Position numbers and translations under genes: made by a program | DNA from: Cristatella mucedo | Lineage: Eukaryota > Bryozoa > Phylactolaemata > Cristatellidae | Assembly: GCA_009760855.2 (NCBI GenBank) | Contig: WPIO01000043.1 | Coordinates: 2,110,001 to 2,174,000, forward strand | DNA: 64,000 bases | Direction: 5' to 3' | Shown here: positions 53,401 through 63,680 of the stretch, piece after piece | How positions within the stretch are numbered: position 1 is the first letter of the stretch | Layout: the number at the start of each line of letters is the position of its first letter | Notes under the pieces: model-generated | Database searches by the model: none | The model's input: only the letters and a program-made list of their open reading frames with translations | Told to the model about the DNA's origin: nothing

Positions 53401-56400
53401 GTACAGCTGAGTGTCATCCGCAGAGAAGTGAAAGCCTAGATTGTGCTTGGCAATCACATCAGCAAGAGGAATTTGGCTTCTTAATTAAGGATGCGGATCG
53501 GCGGGCTATGGGGATGACGAGCTTACTGTTGTCAAACAGTGGAGTATACCCCACAGATCGATCTCCAGATCAGGCGGGCATGTCGTTTATATTTAGTTGA
53601 CGACGGTGACCCCAGTTTTGGTAAGGAGAAATGCATCTAGCTTCTCCTGTACAGCCAGATCGCTGATAAATAACCCCTTGGTTTTGAGTAAGCGGAAATT
53701 TAGTAGGCGAAGTTTAAGAGGCAACTGTTCGACCCCAATTAAGTGGCTTGTTTTGAAGTGAGCAGCCGGCCTGGCAGACGCGGCCCCATAGAATTTGTAT
53801 TGGACCTTAATAACGATCGCCGGTCGACGTTTCGCAGCATACTGAAGCACGGTAGGTGAGCTAATATCGCAACAAGTACTAATAAGCTCATTAAACTTAC
53901 GGGTCATCGGGTGCTAATCGAGCTGGGGCGAACGCAGGATGCAGGGAGGTTCTCACTACCCTGCCGAAGAGGGACCGCCGGTAGGTATTGACTAATGGTG
54001 ACATCGCACCTTATGCTAAGCAGGTCACGTTTTGTGCAGCCTATCCAGAGGCAGCTCATAAAAAGTCACAGCTAAGATAGCAGCGGAATACCCAATGGTA
54101 TCACGGAGAAATCGGGTAAAGGTCCACTCCAAGCTATGAGTCGCCCGAGGCCGCTTTCTAGCGAGGAAAGGAAATGCCTTACCGCTTGTCTAAGACGACC
54201 GGAAAAAAGTGCTGCAAGTGCATCTGAGCTGTAGGTCAGATCGATTACTCGATAATTACAAAAATAAACAACAAATATTGAGGCGAAACTATTGATGAGA
54301 GAGAGCAAAGATAGCGGAATGTCTGAACATCCAGTGGTTAAGGTGCTCGCCCCCGACCAAGGTCTGGCTGAGGTCGTGGGCTCGAGCCCGGAGGCATATG
54401 TAAAGTGCCTGAATAGAGATTAAGTTCTCTTGGGGCGCTATACAAATTAATTACATTATATATATATATATATTATATTAACATCTTGTACAGCAGGAAA
54501 TAAGTAAGTGTGCTGGTGGTGGAACCAAAAGTCTGTAGGTCAGCCCCAAGAATAGCACTTAAGCTGAAAGTGGCTGTGCTGAGGCTATAGTAATAATATA
54601 ATATAAGTTATATAATAATATATTAATATAAGTTCAGTGGCCCATGACCACTTCATTGTGAAATAAATAAAAACTTCAGAGGAATACATAATAATAATAA
54701 TAAATTTATTACATCACGATCCTCAGATGACCTAATCTCTTTCTAGGAGCTTTAAATTTTCTGCAAAGGAAGCGTGATCAAATGGTTAATGATTGAAGGC
54801 TGGATCGAATGGTTGCTGATCGAATTAAAGTGGCTTTATGACCTGAGTAGGCGGTGGCCAATTTTCTCCAGAGCTGAGTGGTCTGAGTGGCAGCTGTGGA
54901 ACTGTAAGAGGGCACAAGAAAGGGATCTTCATAGGGTTTATTCACCAAATAGTATAGTGTCTGGTTAAAAATATTTACTCTCTTTCCATCTCCATCGTAT
55001 TTATATCCATTCATATCACCATACCACGGTTTGAGGATACGTGCTGTATCAAAATGTAAAATACGGTTTGTGGTAGAATGCACAGCGTTAGAGCCATGAA
55101 GCTGCCAAAAGATTAATCACAAGAAACCACTAAATGCTGTAAAAAACTCAAGCGTTTTAAGCTATTTAAAAATATTCAAGCCGTGGAATGTTGTGAAGTC
55201 AGTCGGGAGTGAGTTCTAGGCAACGGGATCACACGAACAGATGGCACATTCTCTAAAGCAATTGAGGCAACAGCAAATTCAACAGAAAAGGCATTCGGGC
55301 GATGGTAGCAAAACGATAATATACAAACATGACCTAATTGGGAGGTGAGTAGTAATCGACAAAACAAAAGCTACAGCCCGAAAGGTGGGCAGGCCGGGGC
55401 ATATGGGACACAGACTGGAGTGGCAAGCGTATAGCTAGTCCACAGGCATGTAATTTACCAAGTGCTATGGCCAAAAAACCGACACATATCCTTTAAACTG
55501 GTATTAGCTTTATTGGTTGACGTATATTATGTTCGCGATAACTTCGATGTTCAGAGGAGAATTTTGCAACAGAAAAAAGCGCTAGTAGGGCTTGGTATCG
55601 TGAGGCGAGAACCATGTTATCACTGATTATATTTACATATTGACGACATGCATGTTGCCGGTCACCTAATGCTGTCACTGTAACAGCTGCCACTAACCAT
55701 TTGATCACGAGCCCTGCAAAAACTTGTAAATTGCTTGTAATTGTAAGAGATAGAAATATATTATTTTCTCTGAGGGTGCTAGAGAAACGGTGTTGTTCTT
55801 ATTTAAGTGCTTCTTTTTTTAAGGCCCATTAAATATGTTAGGTGCTAGTGCAAACTTAATCCACCTGCATATTCAGTCTCACACCTGCATATTCAGTCTC
55901 ATCACTCCAGGCTGGTACAATAGTTGCATACTATAAGGACACACTCCTCTTGGCTGGACACTGCTCCTACACGGAAATAGGCTATTGCAGAACTAGAACC
56001 AATCACCCCTAGAAGTTACCTTCTCCTCGGAACAGTCTGCCGGCCTCGGAACAGTCAAATTTACTGTTTCGCACACCCAGTAATTTATCATACATTTGCC
56101 TGAAATATGATAGAAGATCCAATAAGCGAAATAATGTTAATCACAGCGGATATTGCCATTTGTCTATCAATCTCAGAAGCTGTGGCATCTGCAATGATAT
56201 TATGCCAATGCAGCTAGCTGCAAATTGTGGATGTCCGTTTCACGACTTCCTTGCTTACGAGCGGATGGCCCGAGAATATTAAAGTTTAATAAGAGAAAAG
56301 ACGAGGCGACTGGAAGATTGAGAGCAAGTGATGCGAATGCACGTGACTGAAATGGCAAAGAGATAGGATAGGTAGGCTGGTGCTTATAAATGAGTGAAGC

Positions 56401-59400
56401 GACCTGTTAGCCAAACAGAGAACTTTAAAAAACTCTTTCAGAAGTTGATAGGTAGCCGGTTAAGTGGGTTAGAGTTTTTTAAGGTTAATGGGCGGTTTAG
56501 GACGTACCAAAAAAATCGCAACGTTTCGCAAAAACTGCAGAAGTTTTATAGTACAGGCTGGATTCGCTACTGTAGATATGTTTGGTTAGATAGAATCGAT
56601 GTCATTCCCTCGCGAACTCATTTAGCAATCATGTATTAACATAAGCAGGCTCCAACTTTGCAGATATTAATTAGCATAAAATATTCTCATTTGAAAGAAA
56701 AAACAAATCCAATGAAGTCATCATGCAAGAGCAAAATTAGATTATGCTCATACTTTTGCCGAGTGACTTTAGACAAAAGAAAATAGCGAGAGTGATGTTG
56801 TCAAGGATAGTTAGGGCTCAAAGAATCAATACCTATTAGGCCACGGCATGGCTCCTTCGTACCTAGCTGAACTGCTGTATCAGTTTCAGCCTGTTCGCGC
56901 CCTCAGGTCCTGTGTGGAAAATAAATTAGCCTTTCCATTCCTCCGCTTAAAGACCGTTGGCGACAGAAGCTTTAGCTCTGCAGGTCCTAGACTGTGAAAC
57001 CCGCTTCCACAATTCTTATGCAACAACTACTCTCCTACTGCCGACTATGGCTCATCCTTTTCAGCGGTCCTGAGCTGCTACTTCCATGCTACTCACTACC
57101 TCAACTGCTCTCCTGACTCTGCTATGCTTCCCACTTTCTCTTCGTTGCGTGAAACGAAGTCTGTTTGGTACCGAATGCGTACCGAAAGCCGCTTAGGCTG
57201 TGAGTGGGCTACACACAACTCTTCTGCGTAACACCCACATGGTCTTTATGACTTTGACGAGTTCTAGACGGAGATAAATACATACATATATATATAAATT
57301 GAGTTTAGAGTTAAATTTGTCCCACATTGTAGTAAACTAGAAAAGATGAGGCTTTAAATAGCTTTAAAATATATGATCCACAAAAATTAAAATGAATTGA
57401 AAGGTACGTGGCCGGTTCTAAGTTGGCATCAAAAACTATAAAAACTGTCAAAAATGTTTGACACCTGATGCGTATCAAAAACATTACCCTATGTGTGGAT
57501 GATTACTTTCAAACTTTCAGATACTATTTAAAAAGTTGTCCCACCATCGAGACGTTTCCTTAGGGAATGACTATCATTTCTGCTGCAAACATATATGATA
57601 ATAATAGGCACCTGCAATAGACTTGTGACTAATAGCTCTACTGCAATTAGCCTGTACCAACGGGCATTCTTCGACAAGTGGGCCTAAGATCAGAAATAGG
57701 CCATACAAATAAAACTGGTGCAGGTCAGTTTTATTTGATCAAATTAGGTCATATATATAAATTAGGTTGTAGGCTATAATACCGATTGGATATCAGCTAG
57801 TATAAATAAATAGAATTGATAATTTTTTAAGTTAATAATAGTTGAACAAAAAGTATTTATAAATCATGGAGTTAGCGATTCAGTACACAATTTCTGAGCG
57901 TGGAAATGCTACTGCGATATATAGAAACTTGAAATACTGGAAGGTAATCGTAAATGCAAGTCGCACTAGGAATTGGCGATACTGCAAATACCGTTGGCTT
58001 GGTTGCAAGGCTCGTCTAATAACGAATGGCACTACAGTAGTTAGAAATCGTGCTCCAGAACACTGCCAAGAAGGAAACACAGCAATAGCCCGGGCAAATA
58101 AGGCTGTTGGTGACATGAAGGCTAAGATGTTGGGGAAGTTTCTGCGACTCCGGGTGCAGTGCAAGGTTCTGTGGTTAGAAACTTATCTGGCGACGTGCTG
58201 ATGGCTTTTCTGAAGAAGTCGACCTTGAATCGAGCACTCCAGCGGTAGTGAAAGAAGGACTTGTCCGAGGCTGACGGTACTTCATAACCGATACCCACGG
58301 ATCTGTTATCTGAAATCCCGCAGAAGTTCATTGATTTTATGCTGTTTGACTCAGAGCGACGACAGGATCGCCTGATTATCGTCGGAAGTAACACCTTACT
58401 TAACGGGTTGGCTCGCGAAGACGTGTGGCTAGCTGACATAAGCTTCAAGTACTTCCCTTAATTTTTTCGTGGCGGACCAGCTGAACTCGTATATCGAAAC
58501 CTCACACCTTGCTAGTAAGTTCCAGTCTGGCTTTAGAGCTAATCACTCCACAGAGTCAGCATTGCTTCGGGTAAACAATGACCTACTTAGGAATGCAGAC
58601 ATGGGTAGAGTGTCTCTACTTGTTTTGCTTGATCTTTCGGCAGCTTTTGATACCATCGATCACAAAGTTCTTCTAGAGCGCCTCTCATCTCGCCTGGGCA
58701 TCACTGGCACTGCTCTGCAGTGGTTCAGGTCCTATCTCAGTGGGACACTCCAGAGTATTGACGTGAATGGACAAAGATCATCAGAAGTACCTCTGAAATA
58801 TGGAGTACCTCAGGGCTCAGTGCTAGATCCGGTTCTTTTCACGGTTTATACTCTGCCTCTTGCTGATGTGATTGCCAAGCACAATCTAGGCTTTCACTTC
58901 TATGCAGATGACACTCAGTTGTACCTTTGCTTTGATCCCTCCCAGCCTTCGAGCACCTCAAATTCTCTAAACTCACTTGCTGCATGCATTGATGACATCC
59001 GCACATGGATGGCAGCAAATTTTCTAAAAATTAACGATGATAAAACTAACTTACTAGTTATGGGCAAACCCAGTGTGATCCAGAGATTGGAAAGGCTGAC
59101 TCTCAAAATTGACTCTGCCAGCATATCTCCAGTTAAATCAGAGCGAAATCTAGGTGTCATATTCCAAAGCGACCTCTCGTTAGACGACCACATCAGCTCC
59201 ACAGTCAAATCCGCCTATTTTTAGCTTCATAACATTGCTAAAATTTGGGCCTGTTTAGATAAAAATACCACGTCCAAGTTGGTCCATGCATTCGTGACAT
59301 CCAGTCTCTAATTCTGCAACTTACTGCTTACTGGCCTCCCAGCATGTGCGATCAGGCGATTGCAGCTGGTTCAAAACTCGGCAGCTAGGCTTGTCTGTCG

Positions 59401-61508
59401 CGAGCGTCGCACTTGCCAAATTACTCCACTTCTCGCCGACCTGCACAGGCTACCAGTCAAGCAATGGATTGACTTCAAGGTTTTGTCGCTCACTTTTAGG
59501 TCCCTTCATTCTATGGCTTCAGCCTATCTCTCCGACATACTTCCCCATCAGGCCAAGCATTGTACCACCCGCTTTTTGGAATCGAACAGTCTAGAAATAC
59601 CTCGTACAAACCTTAAATTCTTTGGAGACCGTGCATTTAGTTCGTATGCTCCCAAAGCCTGGAACTCTCTCCCGACCTGCGTTAGAATATCCCCTGACCT
59701 GACGACATTTAAAAGGAACTTATAAACACTCCTATTTAGGACAGCATTTAGTGGGTCCCTGTGATTCGTCCTTCACGTGCTTATGCGTGCTGACACTGTA
59801 CATGCTGCCACTAACCACATTTACATGCTGACCCTGTGCATGTCATCCCTAACCATCTTATTCATTTTGTGTGTACGAGCAAGCTGTGACGTTTGGAAAT
59901 ATGAGTTCAGCTGGTCTGCCACGACCCGTTGCAGTGTTTTTGATAGGAATGGTAACAGGGAGACTGGGCGGTAGTTGCTCAAGTTCTCATGGTATAGTGT
60001 TGCTTTCTTGAGAAGAGGCCTGACTACAGCTTTTTTGAAAGGTGCTGGGACATGACCTGAGGCTAATGACATATTAATTATGTTAGTTATGCATGGCAGC
60101 AGCAGATCAATGCAACGTAGGAGCAGGACAGTGGGAATATGGTCCAGAGGGCTTGTAGTTTTCTTTGATTGCGATTCGAACTTTAGGATTAGATCACTAG
60201 TGACCTGCGTAAATGCAGACATTGAGGTGCAGCCAGGAACCGAGGAATAGCATTCTAGTGGGGAGGTTGTCATCGCAGGGATGAATTCCCTGATCTTGTC
60301 TATCTTCTGCACAAAGAATCGAGAGAAGCGATTGGCTAGATCATCACAAGGATCGTCAGGTAAGGAGCTAATCTGGGAACGGTTGAGGAGATGGTTTATT
60401 GTCGACATCAGCATTTTTGGATTGTGCATCTGTGATTCAACAATGTTTCTATAGAAGCTAGACTTCACCTTTGCTAGGATCGATTGGTACGACTTACGGT
60501 AGTCTTCATATGCCTGTCGATGGACAGTTAGTCCGGATCTTTTGTATGTTTTTTCAAGCTTTCGTTTAGTAATCCTGGCTACTTTAATGTCTGTGGTAAA
60601 CCATAGGCCGTCTGGGCGGGGGACGCACAGCACGCTTTTTCAGAGGTGCAAACTCGTCGAGCGTGTCAGCTAGTGTCGTGTTGTAGCTATCTACCAATGA
60701 TGACAGTTCGGAGGGAGGACTGAGCAGCAGAGGTGAAGCAGATATTCTCGCACGGACAGCATCGATGTCAAGGGTCTTGAGGTTTCGCGATTCATAGGTT
60801 ATTTTAGAGGAGGATGTGGGCACACACTGTAGATTGAATGAGATCTACATGTGGTCAGATAAGCAGGATTTAGTCATAATTGGTGATGACAAAGTGCAGT
60901 TGTATGAGAAAATCTGGTTGAGTGTGTCACCCTTGATGTGGGTAGGGCCATGCACATGAGCCATAAGTGACAATGAGTCAGTCAATGCACGAAATATGGT
61001 ACTGAAATCGTCATATAAGTTATCAAAGTGAACGTTGAAATCACCCATAATGAGGATGGATCGATTTCTCGCTTACTCAATCGAAATGAGATCGGAGAAA
61101 TCTGAGCTAAGGAGAATTTGGTACCTGGTGGGTGATAGACTACTGCCACTATCGGTAGCTTGCTTCCGGGTGAGACCAAGACACTTGATTTAAAAGACTG
61201 CTTCGAGGGTACTGCAAATGGCTTGAAGTTGAATTTTGAGCGCACGATAATAGCAACTCCACCTCCAGTTTTGATTGATCTAGGGGTGTAAAAGAACGAG
61301 AAACCGGATGGAGTTGCGGCTTTAATTGTCCACAGTTTATCGATTTTAGCCAGGTTTCAGTTAGGGCGAGCAGGTCTTTGTCACATAGTTATCTGAGAAC
61401 CTACTGTAACATTAAGATCAATTTCATCTAGCACGTTAACCTTTTTTGAAATTTTTCAGAGAAAAGCTGTTTTACTAATAATCCTGTTGCTTAAATAATA
61501 AATATAAT

Positions 61509-61539
<31 letters not shown>

Positions 61540-62312
61540 TAAATAATAAAAAATGCAGACAGTCATCAATTCATTCCTAATTGTTTGTATACATTGTGTA
61601 AATAAAAAATTGAGTATTATCCTTATAAATTGACATATAAACCAATTGTCTTATAGGCCAATTAGTACAGGTCAGTTGTCGTTGGTCCAATACTGGCAGA
61701 CAAGATGGCATATAGATCAATTACCGTATCGGCCGCTTCGTATAGGCCAATTGTCGTAGCGTCAGTATTCGCAGGTTCAACAGTCACCAAACCGTGGCGG
61801 TAGCAGCCATAAAGATTGAAATTCAACCTTGGCTACTAGCGATTACTGGGTAGGAAACGACGACACGAAAAGTAAACTTTTTGAAAATTCCAGCATTGAT
61901 AAGTCAAAAATGCAAATCCACAATCCGAGAAAATTTAACACTCACCACTCGATCATGTTTCCTTTGCAGAAAATGTTAAGTGCCTTGAAAGAGATTGAGT
62001 TCTGACATGCACACTGTCAATACGCATAAGAGCATAAAGGACGGATCACAGGGACCCAGTGAATGCTGTCCTAAATGCATCCTCATTAAATTGGCAAAAC
62101 CCAAGGGATGTTTTTCAGAATTCCACTATTAAGTTTTCCAGTTGCTGCAGAGCCGCAGAATTTAACTCTATAATTACCGTTACATGTTATAAATGTTTTA
62201 GTACCATTACCCGGTGATACGGGAATATATTTCTGCAATGGCTCACATGTTCCCCGTCCATATGGTGTGCACGTGCCAGAAGAATCAAATCAAATTTATC
62301 TATCAGTAACAG
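47165..62312 (+). CDS. immunoglobulin-superfamily extracellular protein, gene Ig-2 (partial)
   Basis: A paralogue of the minus-strand gene 23553-40529, transcribed away from it. Two exons are certain: 47165-47485 and 62202-62312. They join in phase 1 to make one complete Ig-like domain (LTILC ... DTGIYFC) of about 143 residues. The signal-peptide exon (left) and further domains (right of the window) are not seen. The 14.7-kb intron between them holds LINE-A, LINE-B, SINE, MULE and LTR remnants, whereas the matching Ig-1 intron is only 1.1 kb. Both exons are open and have consensus splice sites, so the gene is probably functional, although the long intron leaves some doubt. A cell-surface recognition role is inference. 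Confidence 0.76.
47486..48137. other. Ig-2 intron start, pyrimidine-rich
   Basis: T/C-rich sequence at 47610-47960 opens a 128-codon hydrophobic plus-strand frame that looks like a composition artefact. No gene. Confidence 0.5.
48138..48596 (+). mobile_element. LINE-A 3' part
   Basis: C-terminal codons ([50 protein letters not shown]), 3' UTR, hairpin (AAGCGCCTAGAAAGAGATTA) and an ATTATTATTATTATTATT tail. Confidence 0.9.
48660..49422 (+). mobile_element. LINE-B 3' part, decayed
   Basis: LKKLGWLPVDQRMQSKVSML, GLAPSYRAELLNQFQPTRAP and later GDRSFSSAGFRLW in shifted frames, ending GTGGAGTTACAGACGAAGAA TCGTTACATTACG. Confidence 0.87.
49423..51164. other. intronic sequence with LINE-B scraps
   Basis: 49690-49815 contains an imperfect repeat of GCGTGCAGTGAGG-like units. 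Short LINE-B matches lie at about 50495-50525 (CTACTCTCCTGCTGCCGGCT) and 51088-51118 (GCCTGTTCCATTCCTCCGCT). No gene called. Confidence 0.5.
51165..51402 (+). mobile_element. possible LTR/leader of a gag-bearing retroelement
   Basis: GC-rich sequence with TAAAATAAACAG (polyadenylation-like) lying directly upstream of the gag-like frame. The assignment rests on position; no second LTR is visible. Confidence 0.35.
51403..52182 (+). pseudogene. gag-like frame of an LTR retrotransposon
   Basis: ATG at 51403 opens MVLEQFQVGDDFAAWQLDSV, RRLELCGINLAVWHKYLPLF, PGGSAFNV, and after a stop, SYMPKTIKDDYRLLREAPAT. The W...R.E....I......KYLPLF.GG.AF pattern followed by ....DY..L.EA resembles the capsid region of Ty3/Gypsy-type gag. 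The same frame continues to TGA at 52180 and is broken by TAA (51547), TAG (51709) and TGA (51988). Its second half is a degenerate short repeat rich in Ala, Val, Gln and Asp/Glu. No protease, RT or integrase follows: a LINE-A copy starts at 52336. Confidence 0.6.
52336..53470 (-). mobile_element. LINE-A copy, 3' half
   Basis: ATAATAATAATAAAAATAAT tail, hairpin, 3' UTR, C-terminal region and the RT up to DVIAKHNLGFHF. On the minus strand it reads MAANFLKLNDDKTNLLGLGK, SARIPPVESARNEGVMLHSD and LSLDDHISSTVKSA. Frameshifts are frequent. It ends at ATCAGCAAGAGG. Confidence 0.9.
53471..54332. other. intronic sequence without recognised features
   Basis: A 104-codon minus-strand frame (53907-53593) reads FNELISTCCDISSPTVLQYA, then AAHFKTSHLIGVEQLPLKLR and LLNFRLLKTKGLFISDLAVQ. 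It has some coding character but no family that I recognise; it may be part of a transposon. Confidence 0.4.
54333..54475 (+). mobile_element. tRNA-derived SINE, copy 5
   Basis: CCAGTGGTTAAGGTGCTCGC, GGCTCGAGCCCGGAGGC, then TGCCTGAATAGAGATTAAGT, TCTCTTGGGGCGCTATACAA and a (TA)n tail. It is the short-spacer subtype, like copy 3. Confidence 0.85.
54476..54686. other. AT-rich spacer between SINE and LINE-A remnants
   Basis: Contains TAATATAATA-type simple sequence. No gene. Confidence 0.5.
54687..55260 (-). mobile_element. diverged LINE-A remnants
   Basis: 54687-54795 carries an ATAATAATAATAAA tail, a decayed hairpin (CCTAATCTCTTTCTAGGAGC) and GCAAAGGAAGCGTGATCAAA. 55080-55260 carries matching 3' UTR and C-terminal remnants (CACTAAATGCTG, GGGAGTGAGTTCTAGG). 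The piece between is unassigned. Confidence 0.6.
55430..55640 (-). mobile_element. LINE-A 5' UTR remnant
   Basis: GGCATGTAATTTACCAAGTG through TGTTCGCGATAACTTCGATG and AGAATTTTGCAACAG parallels 18025-18150 in the same orientation. Just downstream (about 55655-55800, plus strand) lies a degraded LINE-A 3' end. Confidence 0.6.
55801..56837. other. intronic sequence, possible second FLYWCH remnant
   Basis: At 56486-56560 (+) the frame FFKVNGRFRTYQKNRNVSQK followed by WIRYCRYVWLDR faintly resembles the FLYWCH finger at 57866, but the expected Cys is missing. Nothing else recognised. Confidence 0.35.
56838..57290 (+). mobile_element. LINE-B 3' part
   Basis: GGCATGGCTCCTTCGTACCT, CAGTTTCAGCCTGTTCGCGC, GGCGACAGAAGCTTTAGCTC and ACCGAATGCGTACCGAAAGC. 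It ends in a degraded GGAGATAAATACATACATA tail. Confidence 0.88.
57291..57865. other. AT-rich sequence upstream of the MULE remnant
   Basis: No recognised feature. The 5' end of the DNA transposon may lie here, but no terminal repeat was identified. Confidence 0.45.
57866..58455 (+). pseudogene. FLYWCH zinc finger plus MULE-like transposase (broken)
   Basis: The first 80 codons read MELAIQYTISERGNATAIYR, NLKYWKVIVNASRTRNWRYC, KYRWLGCKARLITNGTTVVR, then RAPEHC. This follows the FLYWCH finger pattern: RGN, a Tyr-rich strand, W-R-C-like, G-C-K-A-R and a terminal E-H pair. In the following +2-shifted frame come FLKKSTLNRALQR, stops, and EIPQKFIDFMLFDSERRQDR, LIIVGSNTLLNGLAREDVWL and ADISFKYFP, the start of a Mutator-like (MULE) transposase. 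It is inactivated by stops and a frameshift, and cut off at 58456 by a LINE-A insertion. The function in life was cut-and-paste transposition. Confidence 0.72.
58463..59224 (+). pseudogene. LINE-A reverse transcriptase (about 250 codons open)
   Basis: This is the most complete RT core in the window: FRANHSTESALLRVNNDLLR, DLSAAFDTIDHKVLLERLSS, QWFRSYLSGTLQSIDVNGQR, YGVPQGSVLDPVLFTVYTLP and FYADDTQLYLC with both catalytic Asp residues, then MAANFLKINDDKTNLLVMGK. The N-terminal RT part and the endonuclease are absent from this strand; the matching part lies inverted at 59880-61380. The frame ends at an in-frame TAG (59222). Confidence 0.9.
59346..59730 (+). pseudogene. LINE-A C-terminal region
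   Basis: [40 protein letters not shown], then LEIPRTNLKFFGDRAFSSYA and APKAWNSLPTCVRISPDLTT. It ends at a premature TAA (59722-59724) four codons into the usual KRNLKTHL box. Confidence 0.86.
59880..61380 (-). mobile_element. LINE-A, endonuclease to start of RT (other half of the inverted pair)
   Basis: On the minus strand it carries endonuclease remnants (61250-60845), the linker (60820-60250) and the start of the RT (PVSLLPFLSKTLQRVVADQL), ending at CTGAACTCATATTTCCAAAC. The end point overlaps the start of the 58456 segment by only a few tens of bases, so the two together represent nearly one full element. Confidence 0.9.
59940..61300 (-). pseudogene. LINE-A endonuclease, linker and RT N-terminus
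   Basis: Endonuclease fragments SPGSKLPIVAVVYHPPGTKF, MGDFNVHFDNLYDDFSTIF and TKSCLSDHM, in two or three frames. Then a 270-codon open stretch (60633-59821) reads VARITKRKLEKTYKRSGLTV, NHLLNRSQISSLPDDPCDDL, PLDHIPTVLLLRCIDLLLPC, SLASGHVPAPFKKAVVRPLL and NLSNYRPVSLLPFLSKTLQR. This shows the normal order EN, linker, RT for the family. Confidence 0.88.
61381..61934. other. AT-rich intronic sequence
   Basis: 61500-61556 is an A-rich AAATAAAAA-type simple repeat. 61650-61760 has repeated TATAGGCCAATTGTCGTA-like motifs (ATTAGTACAGG, TTGTCTTATAGGCCAATT). No gene. Confidence 0.5.
61935..62095. mobile_element. LINE-A composite: plus-strand 3' end joined to minus-strand 3' UTR
   Basis: CACTCGATCATGTTTCCTTT to GAAAGAGATTGAGTTCTG is a plus-strand 3' end. 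It then switches to ACATGCACACTGTCAATACG and AAAGGACGGATCACAGGGAC, which is the minus-strand orientation. Neither part is complete. Confidence 0.65.
62202..62312 (+). CDS. Ig-2 exon 3 (domain 1, F-strand half)
   Basis: Flanked by acceptor AAATGTTTTAG and donor GTAAGC; phase 1 in and out (111 nt). It reads VPLPGDTGIYFCNGSHVPRP, YGVHVPEESNQIYLSVTG. GDTGIYFC is the Ig F-strand motif. It pairs with 47165-47485 exactly as 37936-38040 pairs with 39140-39451 in Ig-1. Confidence 0.87.
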
Positions 62313-63219
62313 GTAAGCAGCGACCTCGCACGTGCATAAGTTAACCTTTTTGAATTACCGACTCTGAGATATAGCTATTATTACTATTTCTAGTAAGAAA
62401 GCACACAGCGTATTCATTGGTGCACAAACAAACCTTATAAAAACCAATGCCAAGTCATGCAATCCCTTAAAACATCTTTTTATGTGATTAACTTTATAAA
62501 TGAATGAAGGCACATGTATTGATTACAAATTAGCTTCTATTTATAAAAAAAACAGCAGATATGTGCAAATAATGTTCAAGAATGGTCGTCCGAGCTCATA
62601 CAAATCCAACGATATGCTTACAACAATTTATATATCTAAATTGCTCGAAAGCAGCAATCGCTACCGAACCGATGGATAAAACAAACGGAGCCACCTTCGA
62701 AGAATAAAACAGTGGTTAACATGGCTTACATACCCAGTATGTTAGATCTGTGTTTGCACTCAGGGACCTTTGAAGACGTAATCACGCTTTAGCTAAAAAC
62801 TTAATGACTGAAAATAACTCAGAGGCTTCTGATACCTTGAGACATACTAGGTACAAAAGACATCTTAGAAAATGAGCTGAATCAATGTGCCAAGATATAA
62901 CTGCTAATCTATTCACAAGCAGTTTAGACTGACATTATCCGCCTGCTCCGTATATACCAGTATGCATATGAAGCAACCGAGCTGCTTTGTTGGCATAATT
63001 TAGCTTGAAATGGATATCCAACGTAGACGTAAGATGTGAAAAAGATTTTATTCGACTGATACTATAGAGTGCTTCAAGTAAAGCCACTTGCCCTTGCGTA
63101 CGGCTGAAGGTGCAATTTCATGTGAGAAGTGATAACAAAATGACAGATATTCAATGTTAAACTAGCACTAGACACTTTCTCATTGCCGTGATCCTGTGAA
63201 ATAGAATACTTGTGATTTT
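62313..63219. other. Ig-2 intron after exon 3
   Basis: AT-rich; no exon or repeat recognised. The next Ig-2 exon is expected further right. Confidence 0.5.
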
Positions 63220-63680
63220 TAATAATAATAATAATATATTTGATATTAAGAAATCCGAGCATTTAATCTCTTTCTAGGCACGCTCAATAAACATCAAGAA
63301 CTACGTGTTTAGGGGTGACATGCACAGGGTCAGCATGCAAGTATGGTTAGCTGTAGCATAAGCAGTGTCAGCAAGCATAAGCACATAAAGGACGAATCAC
63401 AGGGACCCATTAAATGCAGTCATAACTAGATGCGTTTGGAGTATCTTTTAAATGTGGTCAAGTCAGGAGATGTTACGATTAAGTCGGGAGAGAGTTCCAG
63501 GCTTTGGGAGCATACGAACGAAAGGCACGTTCGCCGTAAGATTTGAGGCTTATAGGAGGTATGGGTAAACAATTACATTCCGAAAAGCGACTGATACGAA
63601 TGTTAGCCTGGTTGGGGAGTAGATCTGCTAAGTAGGCTGAAGCTAAAGAACGAAGGGACCTAAAAGTGACTTTTTGCAAC
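63220..63680 (-). mobile_element. LINE-A 3' part
   Basis: An AATAATAATAATATATTTGA tail, partial hairpin and 3' UTR, then C-terminal codons. On the minus strand they read TFRSLRSLASAYLADLLPNQ and APKAWNSLPT. Confidence 0.87.

Larger units (their letters stand above)
58456..59878 (+). mobile_element. LINE-A, RT to 3' UTR (part of an inverted pair)
   Basis: It begins at RT block 1-2 (VADQLNSYIETSHLASKFQS in other copies; here MADQLNSYIETSHL) and runs to the 3' UTR. It stops short of the hairpin at ATTCATTTTGTGTGTA. It contains LLVLLDLSAAFDTIDHKVLL, GVPQGSVLDPVLFTVYTLPL and YADDTQLYLCF at 58901. A CAG-to-TAG change at 59222 ends the open frame. Confidence 0.92.
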
